In this document: positions 7,979 to 15,230 of the stretch, piece after piece
How positions within the stretch are numbered: the stretch's first letter is position 1
Layout: every line of letters starts with the position of its first letter
Virus record (IMG/VR): IMGVR_UViG_3300045999_002064
Location: 1-33,280 of that record
Source of the DNA: a virus
Reading direction: 5' to 3' (one strand)
DNA: 33,280 nt
The notes under the pieces: model-generated
The model's input: the letters and a program-made list of their open reading frames with translations, nothing else
What the model was told of the DNA's origin: nothing
The model's database searches: none
Translations under genes and position numbers: made by a program

Positions 7979-8680
7979 ATGGCTGCATACGGCTCCGGGC
8001 CATACGGCCAGGGTAAATACTCCTACGGGGTAACACTCGCAGCCGTAACTGTCTCCACCTCGTCAACGGTCGCCATAAAGGCGGCCGGTGTTTACTCCAG
8101 CGCATTTGCCTGTGTTGGGGCGTCGGCTGTCTCTGTCGCGGCCAACATCACCAAGAGCGCATCGTTTAGCGTTTCGGCGTCTTCTTCCGCCTCGGCTTCC
8201 GCAGTTAAAACGTTATCAACAGCGGTATCAATCTCTGCGACTTCCTCCGTTAGCGCGGCGCCGATTCGCTATGCTTTTGGAGCCTTTACGGCGGCCAGCT
8301 CGTCGGCGGCTAGCATTTCCGCGGTACGGTACGCCATTGCCTCGTTTGCTGCCAATGACGAAAGCGCGATGGCGGTTTCGGCTATCCGAGTGCCGCTGAT
8401 CAGTATTCAGATCGACGCCTGGGCGGCCATGACGGTCAGCACTAGCGTCATTGTTAACCAGCCGGTAACGATCAACGCTGAATCTTCGTTATCCATCAAT
8501 GGCGTGCGCATCCAGCCTGGCGCGATATTGTTGCCATGTGTGTCTAGCATGGAGGTCAATGCTGTTCTAAAATGGGTGCCAGAATCTGATACATCTGAAA
8601 CATGGACAAGCATCCCGGACACGTCCGAGTCTTGGACCCCAATCCCTGTAAATTCTGAAACGTGGCAAATCGCCGCATGA
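7979..8680 (+). CDS. Low-complexity Ser/Ala/Val virion protein with C-terminal Trp repeats
   Basis: A 233-residue protein in three parts. It opens with a Gly/Tyr motif (YGSGPYGQGKYSYG) also seen at the start of several phage structural proteins. Residues 20-175 are an alternating Ser/Ala/Val region, likely stacked beta strands as in fibre shafts. Residues 203-231 contain three roughly 10-residue repeats ending SETWT, SESWT and SETWQ. No enzyme motif is visible. It sits between two fibre-like genes, so a role as a shaft or adhesin is reasonable but unproven. There is no clear ribosome site before the ATG. Confidence 0.65.
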   Translation: MAAYGSGPYGQGKYSYGVTLAAVTVSTSSTVAIKAAGVYSSAFACVGASAVSVAANITKSASFSVSASSSASASAVKTLSTAVSISATSSVSAAPIRYAFGAFTAASSSAASISAVRYAIASFAANDESAMAVSAIRVPLISIQIDAWAAMTVSTSVIVNQPVTINAESSLSINGVRIQPGAILLPCVSSMEVNAVLKWVPESDTSETWTSIPDTSESWTPIPVNSETWQIAA

Positions 8681-8688
8681 GGTGCTAA

Positions 8689-9540
8689 ATGGCCGATACG
8701 ACTACGACTAACCTGCTACTGACCAAGCCCGAGGTCGGCGCCAGTACGGACACCTGGGGCACGAAGATCAACACCGATCTGGACACCATCGACGCGCTGT
8801 TTGATGCCGGCCCGATCCTTAAGATTACTAGGGGCGGAACTGGTGGCTCTACTGCATCGGCTGCTCGTACTGCGCTCGGTCTGGCGATTGGAACTGATGT
8901 TCTCGCGCCAAATGGATCTGGCGCGTCACTGACAAGTTTAAATGCCAGCAATCTTGCTAGTGGAACAGTCCCAGATGCTCGATTCCCAGCGACGTTGCCT
9001 GCCGCGAGTGGGGTCAACCTCACAGCTTTAAACGCGTCCAACCTAACTTCCGGCACAGTTCCCACTGCACGGCTGGCGACATCTGGCACTGCAAGCTCTT
9101 CCACGTTCCTGCGCGGGGATCAAACATGGGCAACGGCGGGTGGAGCACCCGCCGCGTTGGGTGACATTGGTACAGTGATGTGGGCAATTGTTGATACCAC
9201 TTCCGTGATATTCCCGGGAAGCACTGTTGCCGGGTCTTCTTGCTATTACCCAACGGCTTTTAGTTTTAACAACGGAAGTATTGTTCAGACCGAGGGGGGC
9301 GCTACTAGCAGTCTTCCTCGACAAGAATTTCGAGTTACTAACGTTGGTGGTGGAGTTGGAAGAGCAAACCGAATTCGATCAGGTAATGTGGGTTATTCAT
9401 TCAGCACCACCAACTTGACCGCTTTAAGTGGGACATGGCGTGTTTTATTCCCCGTTTTAGCGCGTACGAGTTCCTTTAATGCCTGCGACAACATAACAGA
9501 GGCTCAAACAAACGCTACGCTCATTCAACGCATTTCGTGA
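8689..9540 (+). CDS. Tail fibre protein
   Basis: A 283-residue protein. The N-terminal [20 protein letters not shown] and [10 protein letters not shown] are a widely shared start of phage fibre proteins. The middle holds repeated [18 protein letters not shown] and [17 protein letters not shown] units, the usual triple-stranded fibre shaft repeats, ending in FLRGDQTW. The last 120 residues are a distinct tip domain, probably the receptor-binding part. GC content falls from the N-terminal anchor into the tip, consistent with exchange of tips between phages. It is followed by a small protein that commonly accompanies this fibre. Confidence 0.85.
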   Translation: MADTTTTNLLLTKPEVGASTDTWGTKINTDLDTIDALFDAGPILKITRGGTGGSTASAARTALGLAIGTDVLAPNGSGASLTSLNASNLASGTVPDARFPATLPAASGVNLTALNASNLTSGTVPTARLATSGTASSSTFLRGDQTWATAGGAPAALGDIGTVMWAIVDTTSVIFPGSTVAGSSCYYPTAFSFNNGSIVQTEGGATSSLPRQEFRVTNVGGGVGRANRIRSGNVGYSFSTTNLTALSGTWRVLFPVLARTSSFNACDNITEAQTNATLIQRIS

Positions 9541-9547
9541 GGCATAA

Positions 9548-9817
9548 ATGAACTACACCACCGTCACCGATCTACGCTGGAACAGAGAGCACACCGCAAT
9601 TGAGTGCGTAGTCACCTTTGAAGAGCTTGGCCCTGTCAACTATGGCGCGGTTCCCAACGACAACTACGCGCATGGCCGTGAGATTTACGCCCGCTGCATT
9701 GCGGGAGACTTTGGCCCCATCGCTGACTATGTGCCCGCGCCAGATGAAGGCCCGCAGCCGATCCCCAATGCCGCACCAGACCAAGCGCCAACCGTTGAAG
9801 GGGCGCAGACGCTGTGA
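9548..9817 (+). CDS. Small acidic fibre-associated protein
   Basis: An 89-residue acidic protein beginning MNYTTVTDLRWNREHTAIEC. The pattern VTDLxWNxxHTxIxCxVTFEELG...NDxxAHGREIYxR..AGxFGPIADY is shared by small proteins directly after fibre genes in many phages. Function is unknown; help in fibre assembly is an inference from position. The stop overlaps the GTG of the next gene. Confidence 0.7.
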   Translation: MNYTTVTDLRWNREHTAIECVVTFEELGPVNYGAVPNDNYAHGREIYARCIAGDFGPIADYVPAPDEGPQPIPNAAPDQAPTVEGAQTL

Positions 9818-10092
9818 TCACTTCAGCTCCTCGCTTCACCGTCACCCAAGACGGCACCACGTTGAACATCTTTCACGCCAATAAGGGTGAGGGGCTGCCG
9901 CGTCACGACCACATTTATTCTCACTTGACCATGTGCCATGCCGGTAGCTGCATCGTGCGTAAAGCGGGCCGCGAGTTGGTAATGACCAAAGACACGCAGC
10001 CGGTTAATCTGGTGGGAGGTGAATGGCATGAAACCGAAGCGCTTGAAGACGGCACGGTGTTCGTGAACGTCTTTGCGTTTTCGCAGAAGTAA
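9814..10092 (+). CDS. Cupin-like small protein
   Basis: A 92-residue all-beta protein. NIFHANKGEGLPRHDHIYSH followed by LTMCHAGSCIVRKAGR matches the first cupin motif (G..xPxHxH, ligands His44 and His46 with the later Glu/His region), and VNLVGGEWHETEAL can supply the final His of the metal site. Cupins this small may bind metal or a sugar, or act as structural parts. The start is GTG overlapping the upstream TGA. It sits between fibre and lysis genes, a position I have seen for similar proteins; role unknown. Confidence 0.7.
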   Translation: MITSAPRFTVTQDGTTLNIFHANKGEGLPRHDHIYSHLTMCHAGSCIVRKAGRELVMTKDTQPVNLVGGEWHETEALEDGTVFVNVFAFSQK

Positions 10093-10102
10093 AAATACCA
10101 AA

Positions 10103-10312
10103 ATGAGCATTGAACCTACCGCAATTACCAAAGTTGCCACCACCGCGCAATACGGCGGCAGCGGGGCCGCTGTCTACTTTGGCCTCACGGCCAACGAGAT
10201 CGCGGCTTTCGGCGGCTTGATCATCGCCATCATTGGTTTGGCGGTAAACATCTGGTACAAGCACCAGCACCTGAAGATAGCTAAAGAAAAGGCGCAAGCC
10301 GAAGAGGAGTAG
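10103..10312 (+). CDS. Holin (HP1-type, class with one or two membrane helices)
   Basis: A 69-residue membrane protein. Residues about 22-51 (YFGLTANEIAAFGGLIIAII and the following GLAVNIWYK) hold the main membrane helix and match the HP1-family holins (Phage_holin_2_3), which end in KHQHLKIAKEKA-like basic tails. Holins open the inner membrane at the time of lysis and release or activate the endolysin. The ATG at 10103 is preferred over an in-frame ATG at 10073, which lies within the end of the cupin gene and would add ten basic residues with no family match. It opens the lysis block that ends with the endolysin at 12492. Confidence 0.85.
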   Translation: MSIEPTAITKVATTAQYGGSGAAVYFGLTANEIAAFGGLIIAIIGLAVNIWYKHQHLKIAKEKAQAEEE

Positions 10313-10315
10313 CCC

Positions 10316-10408
10316 ATGCTTGACTGGCTGATTGGCTTTACCGTCGCGGCATTTCTTGTCGCATCGCTAATCGGCTTGATCAAGCTGGGTATCTGGGTGC
10401 TGATGTGA
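10316..10408 (+). CDS. Tiny membrane protein (30 aa)
   Basis: A 30-residue reading frame starting 3 bases after the holin stop: MLDWLIGFTVAAFLV then a second hydrophobic stretch ending GIWVLM. Almost the whole product is one transmembrane helix. The next gene begins 1 base after its stop, so it fits the operon perfectly. Such peptides may tune the holin (antiholin or pinholin partner), but this is inference. There is little sequence to test. Confidence 0.55.
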   Translation: MLDWLIGFTVAAFLVASLIGLIKLGIWVLM

Positions 10409-10409
10409 C

Positions 10410-10871
10410 ATGGACCCAATCACCGCTTTCGCGGCCGCGCAGGCCGCCGTCGCCGGAATTCAGAAAGCCATAAAGCTCGGCAAGGACATCAATGGCCTAG
10501 TGGGCGAATTTGGCAAGTTCTTCGACGCAAAGGATGTCGTCCAGAAGGCCGCGAATGACAAGGCCAAGAAGGGCCAGTCAGACACCGGCAAGGCAATGGA
10601 AATCGTGATGCAGGCCAATGCTTTGCGCGAGGCCGAAGAAGCTCTAAAGCACCAACTCGTCTACGGTGGATACCCTGAGCTGTGGGAGATGATGCTCAAA
10701 GAGCGCATGAAGATTAAGCAGGAGCGAGCCAAGGCCGAGCGAGCGGCGAAGATTGAGCGGCGCCGCGTCATGGCCCAGCGTCTGCTGGCGGCTCAGATCA
10801 TCGGCGGCGCAATCGCTGTCATCCTCATCGGCGGCATCATCATCTTCATCATCAGGCAGGCAATGGCGTGA
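10410..10871 (+). CDS. Membrane-anchored coiled-coil protein in lysis block
   Basis: A 153-residue protein. The N-terminal part (MDPITAFAAAQAAVAGIQKA) is a helical motif shared with hypothetical proteins of several aquatic phages. Residues 55-125 are a charged coiled coil (KERMKIKQERAKAERAAKIE). One membrane helix lies near the C-terminus (LLAAQIIGGAIAVILIGG). This topology, a cytoplasmic coiled coil anchored at the C-terminus, is not that of a classical spanin. Position among holins suggests a lysis or membrane role. It overlaps the next gene by 4 bases (GTGA). Confidence 0.65.
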   Translation: MDPITAFAAAQAAVAGIQKAIKLGKDINGLVGEFGKFFDAKDVVQKAANDKAKKGQSDTGKAMEIVMQANALREAEEALKHQLVYGGYPELWEMMLKERMKIKQERAKAERAAKIERRRVMAQRLLAAQIIGGAIAVILIGGIIIFIIRQAMA

Positions 10872-11485
10872 GCGACGAGAAGATCAACCACAACAGCTTA
10901 ATCGAGAAGGTTTTAGGCTACGTTGATTCGCCGTTCAAGCTATTTGCCATCCTGCTCATGGCGGTCTTTGCGTTCGTGGGGTACTTTGTCTGGCAGAACC
11001 AGGCGATTCTGATTGGCGCTTACAAGGAGCAAAAGAAGCTGCCAAGCATCGCCGAGGATCGGGTGGAAGATGTAGCGGCGCATTTGTTTAAGAACACCGA
11101 TGCCGCGGTGGTGGCGATCTTCAAGGTTAATCCGATGTTTGGGACCCGAGTTCTGTACAGGGCGTACACCAAGCAGGGAAGGGAGAAGGAGCACGACGGG
11201 CTGGATGTTGGACTGTTTACCTCAAACGTGAACAACAACCGAGACGTCGTGGCGCTAATGGCCGGCGAGATTCCTTGCGGCCACTACAAGACGGCGCAGT
11301 CCGAGATCGGCTTGTGGTACATGGAAAAGGGTATGACCTACGGGTGCCGCATAGGCGTTCCGCCAGAGCCTGGAAAGCTGGTGGGGCAGATTACGGTAGG
11401 CTGGAAAGAGGAGCCGCCGGATGTGGATCAATACCGCGTGCTTCTGCAAATTGCTGCAACGATGCTTTCAAGGAGTAAACAGTAA
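10868..11485 (+). CDS. Membrane protein with N-terminal anchor and soluble domain
   Basis: A 205-residue protein with one membrane helix at about residues 24-44 (KLFAILLMAVFAFVGYFVWQ). A soluble domain of 160 residues follows, which by charge rules probably faces the periplasm. It includes KNTDAAVVAIFKVNPMFGTR and a Cys pair (C137 in EIPCGHYK, C156 in TYGCRIGV) that could form a disulfide. The alternation of strands and helices resembles a GAF/PAS-like sensor fold, but I see no ligand motif. It is conserved in some phages with no known role. GTG start, overlapping the previous stop. Confidence 0.65.
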   Translation: MSDEKINHNSLIEKVLGYVDSPFKLFAILLMAVFAFVGYFVWQNQAILIGAYKEQKKLPSIAEDRVEDVAAHLFKNTDAAVVAIFKVNPMFGTRVLYRAYTKQGREKEHDGLDVGLFTSNVNNNRDVVALMAGEIPCGHYKTAQSEIGLWYMEKGMTYGCRIGVPPEPGKLVGQITVGWKEEPPDVDQYRVLLQIAATMLSRSKQ

Positions 11486-11983
11486 ATGGAATGGCTCAAA
11501 CAGATCGCGCCCACCATCGCTACAGCGTTGGGAGGCCCACTAGCAGGGATGGCCGTCTCGGCCATATCTAAGGCTATCGGCGTTGACGAGGAGAAGGTCG
11601 GCGATTTGATCGCTAACAACAAACTCACGGCCGACCAGATCGCCCAGGTCAAGCTTGCCGAGATCGAGCTTCAGAAGCAGGCTAACGAGCTGGGCCTGAA
11701 CTTCGAGAAGCTGGCGGTGGATGACCGCAAGTCTGCCCGCGAGATGCAGGCAACGACGAGATCTATCGTGCCGCCGTTGCTCGCTGCAATTGTTACCGTC
11801 GGTTTCTTTGGCATTCTTGTGATGATGCTGATGGGGACGGTTGAATCCGACAACCCGCCGATCTTGATGATGTTGGGAAGCCTTGGCACCGCCTGGACCG
11901 GCATCATCGCCTACTATTTTGGATCGTCTGCTGGCTCCCAGGCCAAGACGGAAATGTTGTCTAAAGCACCGGCAATCAAATGA
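11486..11983 (+). CDS. Three-helix holin-like membrane protein
   Basis: A 165-residue protein. An N-terminal hydrophobic segment (PTIATALGGPLAGMAVSAIS) is followed by an amphipathic region rich in Lys/Glu/Gln, then two membrane helices, LAAIVTVGFFGILVMMLMG and LMMLGSLGTAWTGIIAYYFG, and a short polar tail GSSAGSQAKTE. The YYFGSS..S..K ending is typical of the GTA/three-TM holin family. It starts immediately after the preceding stop and overlaps the endolysin by 4 bases, the classical holin position. With the HP1-type protein at 10103 the phage may have two holins or a holin and a regulator. Confidence 0.75.
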   Translation: MEWLKQIAPTIATALGGPLAGMAVSAISKAIGVDEEKVGDLIANNKLTADQIAQVKLAEIELQKQANELGLNFEKLAVDDRKSAREMQATTRSIVPPLLAAIVTVGFFGILVMMLMGTVESDNPPILMMLGSLGTAWTGIIAYYFGSSAGSQAKTEMLSKAPAIK

Positions 11984-12492
11984 AAGAAAACTTCGACGAA
12001 GCCCTTAAGGCCATCCTCCACCACGAGGGAGGGTATGTACACCACAAACTTGATCCGGGCGGCATGACCAATTTAGGGGTGACCAAACGCGTCTGGGAGG
12101 AATGGGTCGGCCACGAGGTGGACGAGAAGGCGATGCGTGCGCTGACGCCTGAGATCGTCGGCCCGATGTACAGGACCAAATACTGGGACAAGATACGCGG
12201 CGACGATCTTCCCACTGGCGTGGATTACGCCGTCTTCGACGCAGCGATTAACAGCGGACCAGGCCGTGCCGCCAAGTGGCTGCAGCAAACCGTTGGCGCT
12301 GTGCCCGACGGGGCAATCGGCGCCGGCACGCTTGGCAAAGTGGCGGCGATGGAGCCTGCCGAGATCGTTGAGAAGTACCAGGCGACGCGCCTAGCGTTCA
12401 TGCAAAGCCTGCCGACCTGGGAGACATTCGGCAAGGGCTGGGGCCGGCGGGTGGCGGAAGTTGGTGCCGCCGCCGAGAAGATGGTCGGATAA
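11980..12492 (+). CDS. Endolysin, glycoside hydrolase family 108
   Basis: A 170-residue muramidase-like lysin that cuts the glycan strands of peptidoglycan. ILHHEGGYVHHKLDPGGMTNLGVT near residues 12-35 carries the family HEGGY motif, with Glu16 as the catalytic acid, and the DPGG.T..G turn. The C-terminal part (VDYAVFDAAINSGPGRAAKW and VPDGAIGAGTL) matches the predicted peptidoglycan-binding domain of this family. There is no signal peptide or N-terminal anchor, so release through a holin is expected. The length is normal for the family. The ATG overlaps the upstream stop. Confidence 0.92.
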   Translation: MKENFDEALKAILHHEGGYVHHKLDPGGMTNLGVTKRVWEEWVGHEVDEKAMRALTPEIVGPMYRTKYWDKIRGDDLPTGVDYAVFDAAINSGPGRAAKWLQQTVGAVPDGAIGAGTLGKVAAMEPAEIVEKYQATRLAFMQSLPTWETFGKGWGRRVAEVGAAAEKMVG

Positions 12493-12498
12493 TTCGGC

Positions 12499-13380
12499 AT
12501 GGCCAACCTTAACCAACAGATTCAAGTTCCTGCGCCGCCCGATATCGGCTCGGCGCCGCCAGGCTACGACCGCGGCTTTGTTGATCAAAGCAACGGGGCG
12601 CTGCGCACGTTCTTTATCAAGTTGGTTAATTCAATGGCCGCGCTTTTTAGCCCGCGTGGCGGCAAGTACATCAACACGCCTTATGGGGCGTTTCAGGATT
12701 CGACGGACCAGTCTGACGGATCAACCGCGGTCGCGTACTTCTTCCGATTCAATACGACCGACTACAGCAATGGCATTTCGCTGTACCCCCGGACTACATC
12801 ATTCACGGGGTCTATTGCCACCACGACGCTGACGGTGTCGGCGGTTTCCGCTGGCGCTCTTTTCCCGTCGATGCAGATATCTGGCACGGGCGTCACGGCC
12901 GGCACGAGGATCGTCGCGCAGTTGACGGGCACAACCGGCGGCGCCGGCACTTACACGGTTTCCGCGTCGCAGACCGTCACCTCCACCGCCATGACGGGCG
13001 ATCTGCCTTCAAGGGTTCAGGTCGATCAGGATGGTGTCTATAACGTGCAATTTAGTGCGCAGTTCATCAACACGACCAACGACGTCCAAGAGATAGATAT
13101 CTGGTTCCGCAAAAACGATGTCAACGTCGCTGACTCAAACAGTCAATTCGGCATCAAGGCGCGCAAATCAACCGGCTCGGCTAGCCGGCTGATCGCGGCG
13201 ATGAACTTTTATCTGCAACTAGATAAGGGTGATTATTTCGAGATGATGTGGCGGGTCAGCGATTCAGGCGTCTCGCTCGAGCAATTCCCAGCCGTTGCGG
13301 CTAGCGGATCGACGCCCGCAATCCCGGCCACTCCGTCTATCATTATGACTGTTACTTTTGTCTCTAACAGATCGGCCTGA
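12499..13380 (+). CDS. Virion protein with C1q/TNF-like head interrupted by a repeat module
   Basis: A 293-residue protein. The N-terminal helical part ([20 protein letters not shown]) is shared with proteins near phage tail genes. From about residue 78 a jelly-roll-like domain begins ([19 protein letters not shown]), resumes at [20 protein letters not shown] and continues with [18 protein letters not shown] and [20 protein letters not shown], the usual order in these phage C1q/TNF-like domains. Between residues about 97 and 170 lies a different, Thr/Ser/Gly-rich module. It is probably a spike or fibre component. The role is inferred from position beside the nozzle-like protein. Confidence 0.72.
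   Translation: MANLNQQIQVPAPPDIGSAPPGYDRGFVDQSNGALRTFFIKLVNSMAALFSPRGGKYINTPYGAFQDSTDQSDGSTAVAYFFRFNTTDYSNGISLYPRTTSFTGSIATTTLTVSAVSAGALFPSMQISGTGVTAGTRIVAQLTGTTGGAGTYTVSASQTVTSTAMTGDLPSRVQVDQDGVYNVQFSAQFINTTNDVQEIDIWFRKNDVNVADSNSQFGIKARKSTGSASRLIAAMNFYLQLDKGDYFEMMWRVSDSGVSLEQFPAVAASGSTPAIPATPSIIMTVTFVSNRSA
12787..13008 (+). other. Inserted Thr/Gly-rich repeat module inside the C1q/TNF-like domain
   Basis: These bases code for residues about 97-170, including [28 protein letters not shown] and [18 protein letters not shown]. This G(S/A)[10 protein letters not shown]...G..I.GTGV..GT.I...GTG..GTYTVS.SQTV pattern is a mobile beta module found, often in tandem, in many unrelated phage tail proteins. 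Here a single copy sits in a loop between two strands of the host domain. Confidence 0.65.
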
Positions 13381-13382
13381 CC

Positions 13383-14864
13383 ATGCCTTACATCAAGCTG
13401 CAGATCCCGCCAGGCGTCTACCGTAACGGCACCGAATATCAGTCGGCTGGCCGGTATTACGACGCCTCTCTCGTTCGCTGGTACGAGGGCACCATGCGCC
13501 CGGTTGGCGGGTGGCGCAAGCGTTCCAATTCACAGATGACTGGCGCCTGCCGCGGCTTTCTGAACTGGCGCGACAACGCTGGGAACCGCTGGATTGCTGC
13601 TGGCACGCATTCCAAGCTGTACGCCATGAATGAGGCGGGCACTCTTAAAGATATCACCCCGACAGGTTTCACGGCTGGATCAGCGGACGGCGTGAGCAAG
13701 GTCGGCTACGGCTATGGCCCTTACGGCGCCTATGCTTACGGCGTGGCGCGCCCTGATACCGGCAGCTTTACACCGGCCACCACCTGGAGCCTGGATACCT
13801 GGGGCGAGTACATGGTGGGCTGCTCCAACTCTGACGGCAAGCTCTACGAGTGGCAGCTAGGTTTTTCCACGCCCACCCTGGCCGCTGCGATCACGAACGC
13901 GCCCACGGGTAACGAGGCGGTAATGACCACGTCGGAGAGGTTCGTTTTCGCTCTGGGCGCGGGTGGCAACACCCGTAAGGTGGCCTGGTGCGATCAGGAA
14001 GACAATACGGTATGGACGCCGGCGGCGGATAACCAGGCCGGCGATTTTGAGCTGACGACTGTGGGCGACATCAAGTGCGGCAAACGCATTCGCGGCCTGT
14101 CGATCATCTTTACTGACGTGGATGTACATACGGCGACCTATGTGGGTTTACCCTATGTGTACTCGTTTGAGAAGGTCGGCTCGGCCTGCGGGGTGATTTC
14201 CTCGCAAGCCGTGGCGGCGATTGAGACGGCTGCGGTCTGGATGTCGCGCTCCGGCTTCTGGATTTATGACGGATACGTCAAGCCTCTGCCGTGCGACGTA
14301 TCAGATTTCGTCTTCCAGGACATCAACAACGCGCAGGCCAGCAAGATCTACGCGGTCAATAATTCCAAGTACGGCGAGATCTGGTGGTTCTACCCGTCGG
14401 CCTCCTCAACGGAAAATGATTCTTACGTTGTATATAACTACCGCGAGAACCATTGGGCTATTGGCGATCTGGCGCGTACTGCCGGAACCGACCGCGGTGT
14501 GTTCGCTAACCCACTTATGGTGTCTTCTGACGGATATATCTACGAGCACGAGGTGGGCTACGCCTACGATTCGGCGGTGCCTTTTGCCGAGTCCGGCCCG
14601 GTCGAGCTGGGCAACGGCGATCAGACGATGAGCGTGCGCCAGTTGATCCCGGACGAGCAGACGCTGGGCGAGGTCCAGGTCTCCTTTAAGGTGCGTCAGT
14701 ACCCGATGTCCACCGAGACGACATACGGCCCGTATACCGCATCGCAGCCCACCGATGTGCGCTTTTCTGGCCGCCAGGTCAAGGTTCGCTACACCGGGGC
14801 GGTGCTGGACGATTGGCGTGTCGGCGTGCCTCGGATGGAGGCGATTGCAGCCGGTGGCCGTTAA
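13383..14864 (+). CDS. Tail nozzle/hub-like protein (possible P22 gp10-type)
   Basis: A 493-residue all-beta protein. After PPGVYRNGTEYQSAGRYYD it has recurring blade-like units, for example RWIAAGTHSKLYAMNEAGTL, WGEYMVGCSNSDGKLYEWQL, RFVFALGAG and AVWMSRSGFWIYDGYVKPLP, which suggest a beta propeller of about six blades. Phage tail accessory factors of the P22 gp10 type and T7-like nozzles have this build and close the tail channel. Similarity is in pattern rather than long identical motifs, so the exact class is uncertain. A YGYGPYGAYAYG stretch echoes the Gly/Tyr motif in the protein at 7979. Its stop overlaps the next ATG (TAATG). Confidence 0.72.
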   Translation: MPYIKLQIPPGVYRNGTEYQSAGRYYDASLVRWYEGTMRPVGGWRKRSNSQMTGACRGFLNWRDNAGNRWIAAGTHSKLYAMNEAGTLKDITPTGFTAGSADGVSKVGYGYGPYGAYAYGVARPDTGSFTPATTWSLDTWGEYMVGCSNSDGKLYEWQLGFSTPTLAAAITNAPTGNEAVMTTSERFVFALGAGGNTRKVAWCDQEDNTVWTPAADNQAGDFELTTVGDIKCGKRIRGLSIIFTDVDVHTATYVGLPYVYSFEKVGSACGVISSQAVAAIETAAVWMSRSGFWIYDGYVKPLPCDVSDFVFQDINNAQASKIYAVNNSKYGEIWWFYPSASSTENDSYVVYNYRENHWAIGDLARTAGTDRGVFANPLMVSSDGYIYEHEVGYAYDSAVPFAESGPVELGNGDQTMSVRQLIPDEQTLGEVQVSFKVRQYPMSTETTYGPYTASQPTDVRFSGRQVKVRYTGAVLDDWRVGVPRMEAIAAGGR

Positions 14865-15229
14865 TGGATGAACTAGAGTTTCAGAGATGCGCCAAATACC
14901 TAGAGGCGGCATTAGAATACTCTGGAGGGACACACGGAATTGAGGATATTGCGGAGGGTGTGCGAGACGGGCGGTTTCAGTTCTGGCCGGCTCCGAACTC
15001 CGCGGCAATTACCGAGATCATTGTCTATCCGCGACTGAAAGAGCTTCATTGCTTTCTGGCCGGCGGCGACCTCGATGAACTCAAAGTCATGCGACCATAC
15101 GTCGAGGCTTGGGCAAAGCGTCATGGTTGCAGCAGGTCAACGTTCTCGGGCCGCAGAGGCTGGGAACGAACCTTTATGAAGGAAGAAGGCTACAGGCCCC
15201 AGTGGTTTGTAGTGAGCAAGGAGCTTTGA
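14864..15229 (+). CDS. GNAT-like small protein (T7 gp13-like)
   Basis: A 121-residue protein. Near residues 46-72, ITEIIVYPRLKELHCFLAGG is followed by DLDELKVM, then WAKRHGCSRSTFSGRRGWER and a final PQWFVVSKEL. This arrangement matches the GNAT-like family that includes T7 gp13, often annotated as internal virion protein A, which is needed for virion morphogenesis. The acetyl-CoA loop is not clearly kept, so it may be non-enzymatic. The ATG at 14864, overlapping the previous TAA, is preferred over an upstream in-frame start inside the nozzle gene. Confidence 0.72.
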   Translation: MDELEFQRCAKYLEAALEYSGGTHGIEDIAEGVRDGRFQFWPAPNSAAITEIIVYPRLKELHCFLAGGDLDELKVMRPYVEAWAKRHGCSRSTFSGRRGWERTFMKEEGYRPQWFVVSKEL

Positions 15230-15230
15230 A

